From assembly GCA_964587515.1 (NCBI GenBank), contig CAZPMO010000149.1, forward strand, positions 1 through 12,410: 12,410 nucleotides of DNA, in the 5' to 3' direction. Positions 1 to 6,444 of this stretch are shown here, in pieces (position 1 is the stretch's first letter; the number at the start of each line of letters is the position of its first letter). The notes under the pieces are model-generated. The model searched no databases. It was not told the DNA's origin and worked only from the letters and a program-made list of their open reading frames with translations. This DNA is from CAZPMO01 sp964587515. Its GTDB lineage: Bacteria > Pseudomonadota > Alphaproteobacteria > MPNO01. A program made the position numbers and the translations under genes.

Positions 1-487
1 GCAGGAACGAAAATTCCGGGTGCAGCGTCGACCATTGGCGGATGATCTCGGCGTAGACACGCGCGTCCTCGATCTCATCGGCGGCGGCGCCGGCATATTG
101 GTCGGCGGTGGTGTTGCGGATGGTGTTGCCGCTGGTCTAGATGGCGTGCATCTGGACGGCGGCAAGCTCCGCCAGCACGTCGGGCGCGTCTTCCAACCGG
201 ATCCAGTTGAACTGAATGTTCTGGCGCGTCGTGAAATGGCCGATGCCGCGGTCGAAGCGCCGGGAAATCACGGCGAGCTTGCGAAGCTGGTGGGACGACA
301 GCGTGCCGTACGGGATAGCCACCCGCAGCATGTAGGCGTGGAGCTGGAGATAAAGCCCGTTGAGCAGGCGCAGCGGACGGAACTCGTCCTCGCTCAACGC
401 GCCCGACAGGCGGCGCGCGACCTGGTCGCGGAACTGATCGACCCGCTGGTCCACCAGCGTCTGATCGACGGCGTCATAGGCGTACAT
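1..487 (-). CDS. cysI: Nitrite/sulfite reductase (CysI-type hemoprotein), N-terminal part, interrupted by an in-frame TAG; runs off the window
   Basis: This gene encodes the N-terminal half of a siroheme/[4Fe-4S] nitrite or sulfite reductase, which reduces sulfite to sulfide (or nitrite to ammonia) in the cytoplasm. The ATG at 487 is preceded by a GGAGAG ribosome site. The protein shows the ferredoxin-like half-domain typical of the family: LNGLYLQLHAYMLR, then GTLSSHQLRKLA and GHFTTRQNIQFNW. After residue 116 (MHAI) a TAG at 139-137 stands where family members have Gln in an MHAIQTSGN-like motif. Reading continues in the same frame to the window edge with family-like sequence (TSGNTIRN, then AAADEIEDARVYAEIIRQW). 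The lesion is therefore a single CAG-to-TAG change, not a frameshift. The start overlaps the end of the DUF2849 gene by 14 bp. The TAG could be a true nonsense mutation or a sequencing error. Sulfite versus nitrite preference cannot be decided here. Confidence 0.85.
137..139 (-). other. In-frame amber codon inside the nitrite/sulfite reductase gene
   Basis: The plus-strand CTA at 137-139 reads TAG on the minus strand. The flanking codons on both sides encode conserved reductase sequence (MHAI before, TSGNTIRN after), and the expected codon is CAG (Gln). One C-to-T transition explains it. The downstream frame stays open for 45 codons to the window edge. Confidence 0.85.
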
Positions 488-791
488 TCTGGTCTCTCCC
501 TTCCATTTCGCGTCCCGGCAGGGTCGCCACCGTGGGCCCGGTCGCGCGGATCGCCTCGCGCAGCCGCGCCGGGGCGTGCCCGCCGTCCTCCTCGACGATC
601 TCGATCAGATAGGGGCCGACCACGTGCTGTTCCGCGACTTCGCGCTCGGCCATGGACATCAGCCGCGCCTCGGCGGCATCGTCGCGCGCGACGACGCTCT
701 CGGCGATGCGTTCCGTCCAGGCGCCGTCGGCGGCGAGATAGACCGCCGTCCCATCGGCCAGGCGGTTGGCCGTCGCTATCCTGAGGGTCAT
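474..791 (-). CDS. DUF2849 domain protein of the siroheme/sulfite reductase operon
   Basis: This is a 105-residue soluble protein starting MTLRIATANRLADGTAVYL. It matches the small DUF2849 family, which in alphaproteobacteria typically sits between cysG and the nitrite/sulfite reductase gene. That is the order seen here. Its ATG overlaps the cysG stop as ATGA (788-791), and its 3' end overlaps the reductase start by 14 bp, so the three genes are translationally coupled. No signal peptide, membrane helix or catalytic motif is visible. The family's biochemical role is not established to my knowledge. A link to sulfite reduction or siroheme supply is inferred from context only. A longer open frame reading upstream into cysG is an out-of-frame extension and was not used. 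Confidence 0.8.
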   Translation of the reverse strand: MTLRIATANRLADGTAVYLAADGAWTERIAESVVARDDAAEARLMSMAEREVAEQHVVGPYLIEIVEEDGGHAPARLREAIRATGPTVATLPGREMEGRDQNVRL

Positions 792-1816
792 GCGGCGTTC
801 TCCTCTCCATGGATCGCCTGGGCGGCGCGGCCCACCGCCGCGGCAATGCCCGGCACCACATGGCAGGCGATGCCGGCCTCTTGTACGGCCGCCATCTCCT
901 CGCCGCCGTGCCCGAAAATGAACGGATCGCCACCCGTCAGGCGCACCACCCGTCTGCCGGCGCGCGCCTCGGCCACCAGCAGCCGGATGATCTCGTCCTG
1001 CGCCTGCTTGCCCACATGTATGCGTTCCGCGTCGCGCCGCGCGAGATCGAGCACGTCGTCGGAAACCGGCCGGTCGTGCACGATCACGTCGGCCGACTGG
1101 AGAACGCGCAGCGCCTTCAGGGTCAGCAACTCCGGGTCGCCCGGTCCCGCGCCCACCAGGAATACTTCCCCGGTTCGGGGTTGGTCGGGGACATCGAGGG
1201 CCGACCGGAGCGCTGCTTCCGCCTCGTTCTCGCGACCCGACAGGGCGAGTTCCATGACCGGGCCCTCGAACAGCTCTTCCCAGAACCGGCGCCGTCGTCG
1301 CTCCTCCGGCAGGCGATTCCGGACCGCGTCGCGATAACGCCCGGCCAGCGCGCCGAGACGGCCCAGCGCGGTGGGCAGGGCGGCCTCGATGCGCGCCCGG
1401 GTCCAACGCGCCAGCACCGGCGAGGCGCCGCCGGTCGAGACCGCGACCATCACCGGCGACCGGTCGATCACGGCCGGCATGATGAAGCTCGAAAGCTCGG
1501 GATCGTCGACCACGTTTACCGGGATTGCGCGCAACCGCGCATGGCGCGCCACCTGCCGGTTGAGGTCGCGGTTATCGGTGGCGGCGATGATGATGACTGA
1601 GCCGTCGAGATGTTCGGGTTCGAAGGCGCGCGCGCGATGTTCGATGCGCCCGGCATCTTCATCCCGCGCAAGGGAGGCGTGGAGACGCGGCGCGATCACG
1701 CTGACGGGCGCGCCGGCGCGCCGCAGCATGGCGATCTTGCGCGCCGCCACCGCGCCGCCGCCGATCACGGTTGCGCCGCGGCCCTTCAGATTCATGAAGG
1801 CGGGAAAATATTCCAT
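788..1816 (-). CDS. cysG: Siroheme synthase CysG-like protein with truncated methyltransferase domain
   Basis: CysG makes siroheme from uroporphyrinogen III, using an N-terminal dehydrogenase/ferrochelatase module (CysG-B) and a C-terminal SAM-dependent methyltransferase (SUMT, CysG-A). The N-terminal module looks complete here: the GGGAVAARK nucleotide loop (residues 19-27), AATDNRDLN (79-86), VDDPELSSF with the Asp pair at 104-105, and STGGASP (127-133). The SUMT domain starts near 217 with VGAGPGDPELLT (221-232) and retains GGDPFIFGHGGEE (295-307) and VPGIAAA (321-327). The protein then ends at residue 342, about 115-120 residues short of full-length CysG. It lacks the LTHRD-like motif and the second Rossmann-like subdomain. 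A short stretch after VGK (268-270) also seems missing. The DUF2849 gene follows at once, so the missing part is not in another frame. The start at 1816 has an AAGG-type ribosome site and gives the usual MxYFPxF N-terminus. The dehydrogenase may work; the methyltransferase probably does not. Confidence 0.88.
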   Translation of the reverse strand: MEYFPAFMNLKGRGATVIGGGAVAARKIAMLRRAGAPVSVIAPRLHASLARDEDAGRIEHRARAFEPEHLDGSVIIIAATDNRDLNRQVARHARLRAIPVNVVDDPELSSFIMPAVIDRSPVMVAVSTGGASPVLARWTRARIEAALPTALGRLGALAGRYRDAVRNRLPEERRRRRFWEELFEGPVMELALSGRENEAEAALRSALDVPDQPRTGEVFLVGAGPGDPELLTLKALRVLQSADVIVHDRPVSDDVLDLARRDAERIHVGKQAQDEIIRLLVAEARAGRRVVRLTGGDPFIFGHGGEEMAAVQEAGIACHVVPGIAAAVGRAAQAIHGEENAA

Positions 1817-1829
1817 CCGCCTTAGATAG

Positions 1830-1925
1830 CGGATGAATCTTTTCCAGACAAGAAAAATTCGAATAATATTTTATATAATAGGATCAAATGACATTATTAT
1901 GATAATTAATTCTTGAAAACAGTCC
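1830..1925 (-). promoter_or_regulatory. AT-rich probable promoter region of the cysG operon
   Basis: The 137-bp gap between the ABM-family gene and cysG contains a strikingly AT-rich stretch in otherwise GC-rich DNA. Read on the minus strand it offers several weak -35/-10 candidates (for example TTTCAA with a TAATGT box about 16 bp on). No single promoter pair is convincing. The position directly upstream of the operon supports a regulatory role, but no operator for a known sulfur regulator was recognised. Confidence 0.35.
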
Positions 1926-1953
1926 AATGATAGAAAATTTTGTCTTCACGGCA

Positions 1954-2247
1954 TCACTCGTTCGCCAGGGTGCAGCGGTTGAGTTTGCGGTCGGCGATCA
2001 TGGGGCCGGTGTCGGCGCGGTATTCGGCCATGTAGTCGGTGTTCATGTGAATCTCGAGCGCCGCCTCGTCGTCATAGACTTCGTAGAGATAAACCATGTC
2101 GGCGTTCTCGTCGGAGGTGACCAGATCGAAGCGCTGGCAGCCGGTCTCGTTCTTGAGCACGTTGGCGCGGTGCTGGCGCGCGCGGTTGATGTAGTTGTCC
2201 TTCTGGCCCTCGGCCAGGGTCAGTTCGACGATCAGTGAAATGGTCAT
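1954..2247 (-). CDS. Antibiotic biosynthesis monooxygenase (ABM) fold protein, YgiN/quinol-monooxygenase-like
   Basis: This is a 97-residue single-domain protein of the dimeric alpha+beta-barrel ABM family. Visible family features are the first strand (TISLIVELTLAEGQ, residues 2-15), the ETGCQRFDLV segment (34-43) and the strand-turn-helix VYLYEVYDDEAALEIHMNT (52-70) with a conserved-looking His67. Members include quinol monooxygenases and many uncharacterised proteins, often near catabolic genes. The substrate cannot be told from sequence. The ATG at 2247 follows a strong GGGAGG site. It is divergent from the SDR gene and lies 137 bp upstream of cysG on the same strand, separated by an AT-rich gap, so it is probably not part of the cysG operon. 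Confidence 0.8.
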   Translation of the reverse strand: MTISLIVELTLAEGQKDNYINRARQHRANVLKNETGCQRFDLVTSDENADMVYLYEVYDDEAALEIHMNTDYMAEYRADTGPMIADRKLNRCTLANE

Positions 2248-2301
2248 GGTGGCCTCCCGTTCCGGTGTGTCCGATGCCGAGGATAGAGACCGCGCCGCGC
2301 C

Positions 2302-2330
2302 TTGGCCAGAAGCGCGCTTTTGATTAGCAT
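2302..2330 (+). promoter_or_regulatory. Candidate sigma-70 promoter for the SDR gene
   Basis: TTGGCC (2302-2307) and TAGCAT (2325-2330) are separated by exactly 17 bp, each matching four of six consensus positions. The pair lies 31 bp upstream of the SDR start, in the short divergent intergenic region shared with the ABM-family gene. Confidence 0.35.
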
Positions 2331-2361
2331 TGACCGCGACAGGACAAGGGAAGGATCAATC

Positions 2362-3303
2362 ATGACCACGTTGATCACCGGTGCCGGACTCGTCGGTACG
2401 GCCTATGCGCTCGAAGCCTTCAAACGGGGAGAACGGGTCGTGTTCATGGACCCCATGCCGCGCGAGGATTATCTCGAGGCCCGGCTCGGCGACGGCGATT
2501 ACGCGCTGGTTCGCGACGACGTGATGAGCCTGCCGGCGCTGATGGCCGCCATCGAGAGCCATGCGCCGGACCGCATCATCCATACCGCGGCGCTGATCGG
2601 CGGCCGCGCGGCGGACCCAATCCATGCCGGCTTCGGCCTCAATATCGGCGGCACCATCAATGTCGCCGAGGCGGCGCATCTCGGCGGCATCGAGCGTGTG
2701 GTGCATATGAGCACCTTCGGCGTCTATGACTGGCGGCGCGAGGCGGCGGGCACCTTGGGCGAGGATTTCGCGCGCGGCTCCGGCGCCGCCTATTCCAACT
2801 CGAAGGCCTGTCAGGAGCTGATCCTCGAGGCCTACCAGTTGAAATACGGCTTCAATCTGGTGGTCCTCCGGCCCGGCAACGTCTTCGGGGTGGGGCATTT
2901 CTGGGGCGGTTCCGGCGGCGGCGCGAAGGTGCAGGCGCTGGTCGAGGCCGGCATCAAGGGATCGGTGGCGAGGATTCCGGAGGCCCAGACCATGGATTTC
3001 GTCTATCTCTATTCCAAGGACATGGGGCGCGCGCTCGACCTCGCCGCGACCGTCGAAATGCCGGAGAAGCCGGTGTTCAATATCGGCTATGATTCAGTGA
3101 CCAGCTTCGATGAACTGGTCGCCACGGCGAAAATGGTGCTGCCCGACTTAAAGGTAGAGATCGTCCCCGGCACGCCGCCTGACAACCGCGCCGCGCCGCT
3201 CGATATCCGCCACGCCGCGCAAGGGCTCGGCTGGGCGCCGCAATATCCGCTGGAAGACGCCTTCGCCGATTATGCCGACGAGCTAAGAACCTATCTCGGC
3301 TAA
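2362..3303 (+). CDS. NAD(P)-dependent epimerase/dehydratase, extended SDR family
   Basis: This 313-residue cytosolic oxidoreductase is of the extended short-chain dehydrogenase/epimerase type. The Rossmann motif TGAGLVG is at residues 6-12, and Asp30 ends strand 2 (VVFMD), which favours NAD over NADP. The catalytic Ser lies in HMSTFGVYD (Ser117) and the Tyr-Lys pair in YSNSK (Tyr144, Lys148). LRPGNVFGVG (169-178) is the usual substrate-loop entry. Such proteins act on nucleotide sugars or on other hydroxy/keto substrates; this one cannot be assigned. The ATG at 2362 is preferred over a TTG 60 bp upstream because AAGGGAAGGA precedes it and the Rossmann motif then sits at the very N-terminus. 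The stop lies 3 bp from the end of the convergent FAH-family gene. Confidence 0.88.
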   Translation: MTTLITGAGLVGTAYALEAFKRGERVVFMDPMPREDYLEARLGDGDYALVRDDVMSLPALMAAIESHAPDRIIHTAALIGGRAADPIHAGFGLNIGGTINVAEAAHLGGIERVVHMSTFGVYDWRREAAGTLGEDFARGSGAAYSNSKACQELILEAYQLKYGFNLVVLRPGNVFGVGHFWGGSGGGAKVQALVEAGIKGSVARIPEAQTMDFVYLYSKDMGRALDLAATVEMPEKPVFNIGYDSVTSFDELVATAKMVLPDLKVEIVPGTPPDNRAAPLDIRHAAQGLGWAPQYPLEDAFADYADELRTYLG

Positions 3304-3306
3304 GGA

Positions 3307-4287
3307 TCAGCCCGGCGGCGCATATTTCACCACCTTCTGCTCGATGGAGCCGAAGATGCTGTTTCCGTCGGCGTTCAGCATGTCGATGGTCACGCTGTCG
3401 CCGAATTTCATGAACGGCGTCTTGGGCTCGCCGTGCTCGATGGTTTCGATGGTGCGGATCTCGGCGAGGCAGGCCGAGCCGCGCGCCCGGTCGACGTTCG
3501 AGATGGTGCCCGATCCCACGATGGCGCCGGCGCCCAGGAAGCGGGTGCGCGCCGCATGCTCGATGATTGCCGGGAATTCGAAATTCATGTCGGCGCCGGT
3601 GTTGGGATTGCCGACGCGCTTGCCGTTATGGGTAATCAGCATATCGGGAGTGGTCTTGGATCCGTCCCAGGCATCGCCCAGCGCATCCGGCGTCACCACC
3701 ACCGGCGCGAACGCGGTCGCGGGCTTCGACTGGAAGAAGCCGAACCCCTTGCCAAGCTCGTTGGGGATGAGGGCGCGCAGGCTCACGTCATTGCAGATGG
3801 AGACCAGCTTGATATGCCCGGCCGCGTCCGCCGCGCTCACCCCCATGGGCACGTCGTCGACGATCACCACCACCTCGGCCTCGAAATCGATGCCCCAGGC
3901 TTCGTCCGCCATCAGGATATCGTCGCGCGCGCCGGTCATGGAATCCGAGCCGCCCTGATAGATCAGCGGATCTGAGAGGAAACTGTCCGGCATCTCCGCG
4001 CCGCGCGCCTTGCGCACCAGTTGCATGTGATTGAGATAGACGCTGCCGTCGGCCCACTGATAGGCGCGGGGCAGGGGGGCGGCGCAGTCCTCGGCGCGGA
4101 ACGCATTGCCGCCGCCCGATTCCAGCGTCGCCGCGATCTCGCGCAGCTGGGGTTCTGCCGTCGCCCAGTCGTCGAGCGCCGCCTGCAGGGTCGGCGCGAC
4201 GGCGGAGGCGTCCGCCGATCGCGTGAGATCATTGCTGACCACCACCAGCCGCCCGTCCCGGCCGCCCTTCAGAGATGCGAGTTTCAT
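3307..4287 (-). CDS. Fumarylacetoacetate hydrolase (FAH) family protein
   Basis: This 326-residue metal-dependent hydrolase belongs to the family that cleaves C-C bonds of acylpyruvates such as fumarylacetoacetate. It has an N-terminal region (1-75) like the N-terminal domain of bacterial fumarylacetoacetases and a C-terminal catalytic FAH domain. Metal-ligand candidates are Glu136 and Glu138 in DFEAEV and Asp167 in CNDVSLR. The FFQSKPATAFAPVVV segment (184-198) and GSGTISN (258-264) are further family marks. The sequence is closest in style to bacterial tyrosine/homogentisate-type FAH proteins, but no homogentisate dioxygenase or maleylacetoacetate isomerase gene is in the window, so the substrate is open. 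The start at 4287 (MKLASLKGG) is typical of the family; the 21-residue upstream extension has no support. A GGAG lies about 10 bp upstream of the start. Confidence 0.87.
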   Translation of the reverse strand: MKLASLKGGRDGRLVVVSNDLTRSADASAVAPTLQAALDDWATAEPQLREIAATLESGGGNAFRAEDCAAPLPRAYQWADGSVYLNHMQLVRKARGAEMPDSFLSDPLIYQGGSDSMTGARDDILMADEAWGIDFEAEVVVIVDDVPMGVSAADAAGHIKLVSICNDVSLRALIPNELGKGFGFFQSKPATAFAPVVVTPDALGDAWDGSKTTPDMLITHNGKRVGNPNTGADMNFEFPAIIEHAARTRFLGAGAIVGSGTISNVDRARGSACLAEIRTIETIEHGEPKTPFMKFGDSVTIDMLNADGNSIFGSIEQKVVKYAPPG

Positions 4288-4350
4288 GGCAGAGGGTCTC
4301 CGACTTGTGGGGTCAATCCTGTCAAACAGCATAAGCTTTATCGGAGGCAA

Positions 4351-4379
4351 AATTGCAATATAGACTCACGGTAGCAATT
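4351..4379. repeat. AT-rich inverted repeat in the divergent FAH/membrane-protein intergenic region
   Basis: AATTGC (4351-4356) and GCAATT (4374-4379) form a 6-bp inverted repeat with a 17-bp spacer. The left arm is also part of the palindrome ATTGCAAT (4352-4359). It lies about 43-71 bp upstream of the membrane-protein start, so it could be an operator for the protease module. It is short and may be chance in AT-rich DNA. Confidence 0.3.
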
Positions 4380-4421
4380 CCAATTATATTTTAAACAGAA
4401 TAGATAAAGTCGGGGGGCCTG

Positions 4422-4910
4422 ATGGATTCTGTAGATTTCGGTTACTGGGGCCCGATCTTGGAAGAGATCGGTTTCGTCGTTATCGCGGCATTCATTCTTG
4501 AACGGGCGCTGGCGGTCCCATTCGAGTGGGGCGCCATTCACGATTTCCTGAAGTGCTGGAAACTGCGTCTGCCAATCGCCTATCTGGTGGCATATGTGAT
4601 TGCCGTCGAGGCGAAACTCGACCTCGTGGAAGTGCTCGCGAAGGCCTCCGATCCGAAGGCCACCAGCCAGAACATAGGCGTCATCGTGACGGCGGCCGTT
4701 ATTGCTGGGGGCAGCAAGGGCGCGATCCTCTTGTTTCAGGGAGTGCTGGGCTTTGGGCGTGATGCCGTCGCGGCAAGAATCGCATTTCGCGATTTGCAAG
4801 CCAAAGGACAGGTTTCGTCTTCGGATGCCCGCGCCCCTTCGAGCGGGCCCTCGGGCGCGGCCCTCCGGGACGAAAAATCCGGCGTCGTGTCTCAACCGTG
4901 GTGGCGGTAA
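4422..4910 (+). CDS. Small membrane protein of unknown function, partner of the S8 protease
   Basis: This 162-residue protein has three predicted membrane-spanning or membrane-associated helices near residues 11-33 (GPILEEIGFVVIAAF onward), 50-67 (LPIAYLVAYVIAVEA) and 84-108 (ending GGSKGAILLFQGVLGF). A polar Ser/Ala/Gly-rich tail follows (130-162). The IAGGSKG motif in the last helix resembles the GxGSK-type motif of some holin-like and small phage-type membrane proteins, but I cannot assign a family. The start has a strong poly-G ribosome site (GGGGGG, 4411-4416, 5 bp before ATG). The S8 protease gene begins 39 bp downstream on the same strand, which implies an operon. The base composition is visibly less GC-rich than in the flanking metabolic genes. 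Anchoring or gating for the protease is inference only. Confidence 0.7.
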   Translation: MDSVDFGYWGPILEEIGFVVIAAFILERALAVPFEWGAIHDFLKCWKLRLPIAYLVAYVIAVEAKLDLVEVLAKASDPKATSQNIGVIVTAAVIAGGSKGAILLFQGVLGFGRDAVAARIAFRDLQAKGQVSSSDARAPSSGPSGAALRDEKSGVVSQPWWR

Positions 4911-4949
4911 CTCGTCGCGAACGTACGACGAATTTTCGGGGGAAGACGA

Positions 4950-6287
4950 ATGGTTGATAGGGCTTTGCCGAACCCGTCCTTCTATGTTCTCGATATATCG
5001 GACCGGAGCCAAGTTGGAAACGTATCGACGGCGATCGTGCGAAATGTCGAGCATGAGGAAGGCGGCGTTCTGACTTGGATCGGTGGAACCAGATACACAT
5101 TGAGCCGTCCGGCGATGAAAAAACTCGCCCGCGGCAAAACACCGGAACAGCTTTCGGATTTTCTCGGCGGGCTTGCTTTCGTGCGTCGGGTTTCGCGCGA
5201 GCGAGCCGGTGATGTCGTGCAGGCATATAACGATCGTCGAATTCTCCCGTCGGGACACGGGGTAGAGGCCAGTCTTCCAAAACAATGGAACCTGGAGTGT
5301 GTGAAGGCGGAGGATGCTTGGAATAAACTCGGAGGGCTCGATGGCGACATGCCTTGGCGCCGGGTCCGTATCGGGCATCTCGACACGGGCTATACATTTC
5401 ATCCCGTGCTTGGTTTCGACGGTAGCGGTGTCAGTCCTTTCGTCAAAGGGGATGAAGGCATTAATTTTTTCGACGATGGCGGGCTTCCGATTGATCCCCT
5501 GAGGGAGTCTGGGACACCGGGGCACGGAACCCGGACCATGAGCGTTCTCAACGGATATGTTCAAAATCACTTCCATGGCGTTGCTCCCAAGGCAACGGTT
5601 ATTCCGTACCGGGTTACCGATTTCGTGGTCGTGGATACACTGTGGAACAAAAATCCCTTGGATCGGGCGATCGAACACGCGGTATTTCAATCCAGATGCA
5701 AGGTATTGAGCATTAGTCTCGGCGACCCGTGTTTTCCTCCTGGCAAGGTCGGCCGAGCCATCGACCGCGCCTATAAGGCGGGCGTCATTGTGGTCGCGGC
5801 CGCGGGTAACGTAACCAGTGAAGTGACATTTCCAGGAAGGTATGCCCGCACTATCGCTGTTGGTGGGGTTACCGAGGCGGATTGCCCGTGGTCTGGCGGA
5901 AGCCGCGGATCCCGAGTCGATATTTCGGCGCCCGCGGACGATGTTTTCAGAGCCACCGTCGAACGAGTTGGCGGTGGTTTCGAGTATGCCTATGGCCCGG
6001 GCGGTGACGGGACATCATACGCAACGGTTCATGTCTCGGCGGCGGCGGCGATGTGGCTCGCGTTCCACGAACGTGAGCGCAAACCGATATTTCTGACCTA
6101 TCGCGGCTGGGAGATCGTGGAGGCCTTCAGATGGTGCCTCCGGAATTCGGCCCGGACACCGCACGATTGGAACGAGGGCCTGTTTGGCACCGGTATCCTC
6201 AATATCGACGCCCTTCTCAGCGAACCTTTGCCCTCGCGGGACGGTCTGGTCTTCGAAGGTGATCTCGCGGCGGACGATATCGGCTGA
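4950..6287 (+). CDS. Subtilisin-like S8 family serine peptidase, no signal peptide seen
   Basis: This 445-residue protein has an uncharacterised N-terminal region (about 1-135) and a subtilase catalytic domain (about 136-425). The catalytic residues are all present: Asp145 in GHLDTGY, His192 in GHGTRTMSVL, the oxyanion-hole Asn287 in VVAAAGN, and Ser356 in GTSYATV. The usual GTSxATP has Val in place of Pro. The N-terminus (MVDRALPNPSFYVLDIS) has no hydrophobic signal sequence, so the enzyme is probably cytoplasmic or exported by another route. The N-terminal region does not look like a standard I9 propeptide. The ATG at 4950 follows GGGGGAAG. The small membrane-protein gene lies 39 bp upstream. 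Composition is AT-richer than the neighbouring metabolic genes, suggesting horizontal acquisition. Protease identity is firm. The biological role is unknown; a regulatory, toxin/immunity or defence role is only possible. Confidence 0.88.
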   Translation: MVDRALPNPSFYVLDISDRSQVGNVSTAIVRNVEHEEGGVLTWIGGTRYTLSRPAMKKLARGKTPEQLSDFLGGLAFVRRVSRERAGDVVQAYNDRRILPSGHGVEASLPKQWNLECVKAEDAWNKLGGLDGDMPWRRVRIGHLDTGYTFHPVLGFDGSGVSPFVKGDEGINFFDDGGLPIDPLRESGTPGHGTRTMSVLNGYVQNHFHGVAPKATVIPYRVTDFVVVDTLWNKNPLDRAIEHAVFQSRCKVLSISLGDPCFPPGKVGRAIDRAYKAGVIVVAAAGNVTSEVTFPGRYARTIAVGGVTEADCPWSGGSRGSRVDISAPADDVFRATVERVGGGFEYAYGPGGDGTSYATVHVSAAAAMWLAFHERERKPIFLTYRGWEIVEAFRWCLRNSARTPHDWNEGLFGTGILNIDALLSEPLPSRDGLVFEGDLAADDIG

Positions 6288-6340
6288 GCGCCGTCCACGT
6301 TTTGTCCATTATTTTGAAGAGAAGGCCGAAGGCCCATCGC

Positions 6341-6365
6341 AATGGATGTTGTCGCTTAATCCATT
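6341..6365. repeat. Inverted repeat between the protease and the MetE-like gene
   Basis: AATGGAT (6341-6347) and ATCCATT (6359-6365) form a perfect 7-bp inverted repeat around an 11-base loop, in the 157-bp gap between the two genes. No T-run follows, so an intrinsic terminator is unlikely. It could be an operator for the downstream gene. No convincing -35/-10 pair was found in the gap. Confidence 0.35.
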
Positions 6366-6444
6366 ATGGGCAATCGCCTTGGAGCGGTCCGGTTTAGCCT
6401 GATCCCGCGCTATGCTACGGTCCTCGGCGGATTGGAGGAAAGTC

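Noticed and set aside
792..1406. Long upstream extension of the DUF2849 frame into cysG
   Set aside because: The extension is Arg/Gly/Pro-rich shadow sequence. The real start is the ATG at 791 inside the ATGA overlap with cysG.
4403..4413. GATAAAGTCGG also found at 12371-12381, possible att-like direct repeat
   Set aside because: It is only 11 bp, flanks no coherent element (most metabolic genes would be inside), and there is no integrase.
4338..5690. 450-codon open frame on the minus strand across the membrane-protein gene and the start of the protease
   Set aside because: It is antisense to two well-supported genes, has no recognisable domain and an erratic composition, and lacks a ribosome site.
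6322..6332. GGCC-GAA-GGCC as a terminator for the protease gene
   Set aside because: The stem is only 4 bp, with a 3-base loop and no T-run.
4288..6444. Protease module as a mobile element with terminal repeats
   Set aside because: No transposase or integrase, and no matching direct or inverted repeats were found at the two edges. Only the composition hints at transfer.
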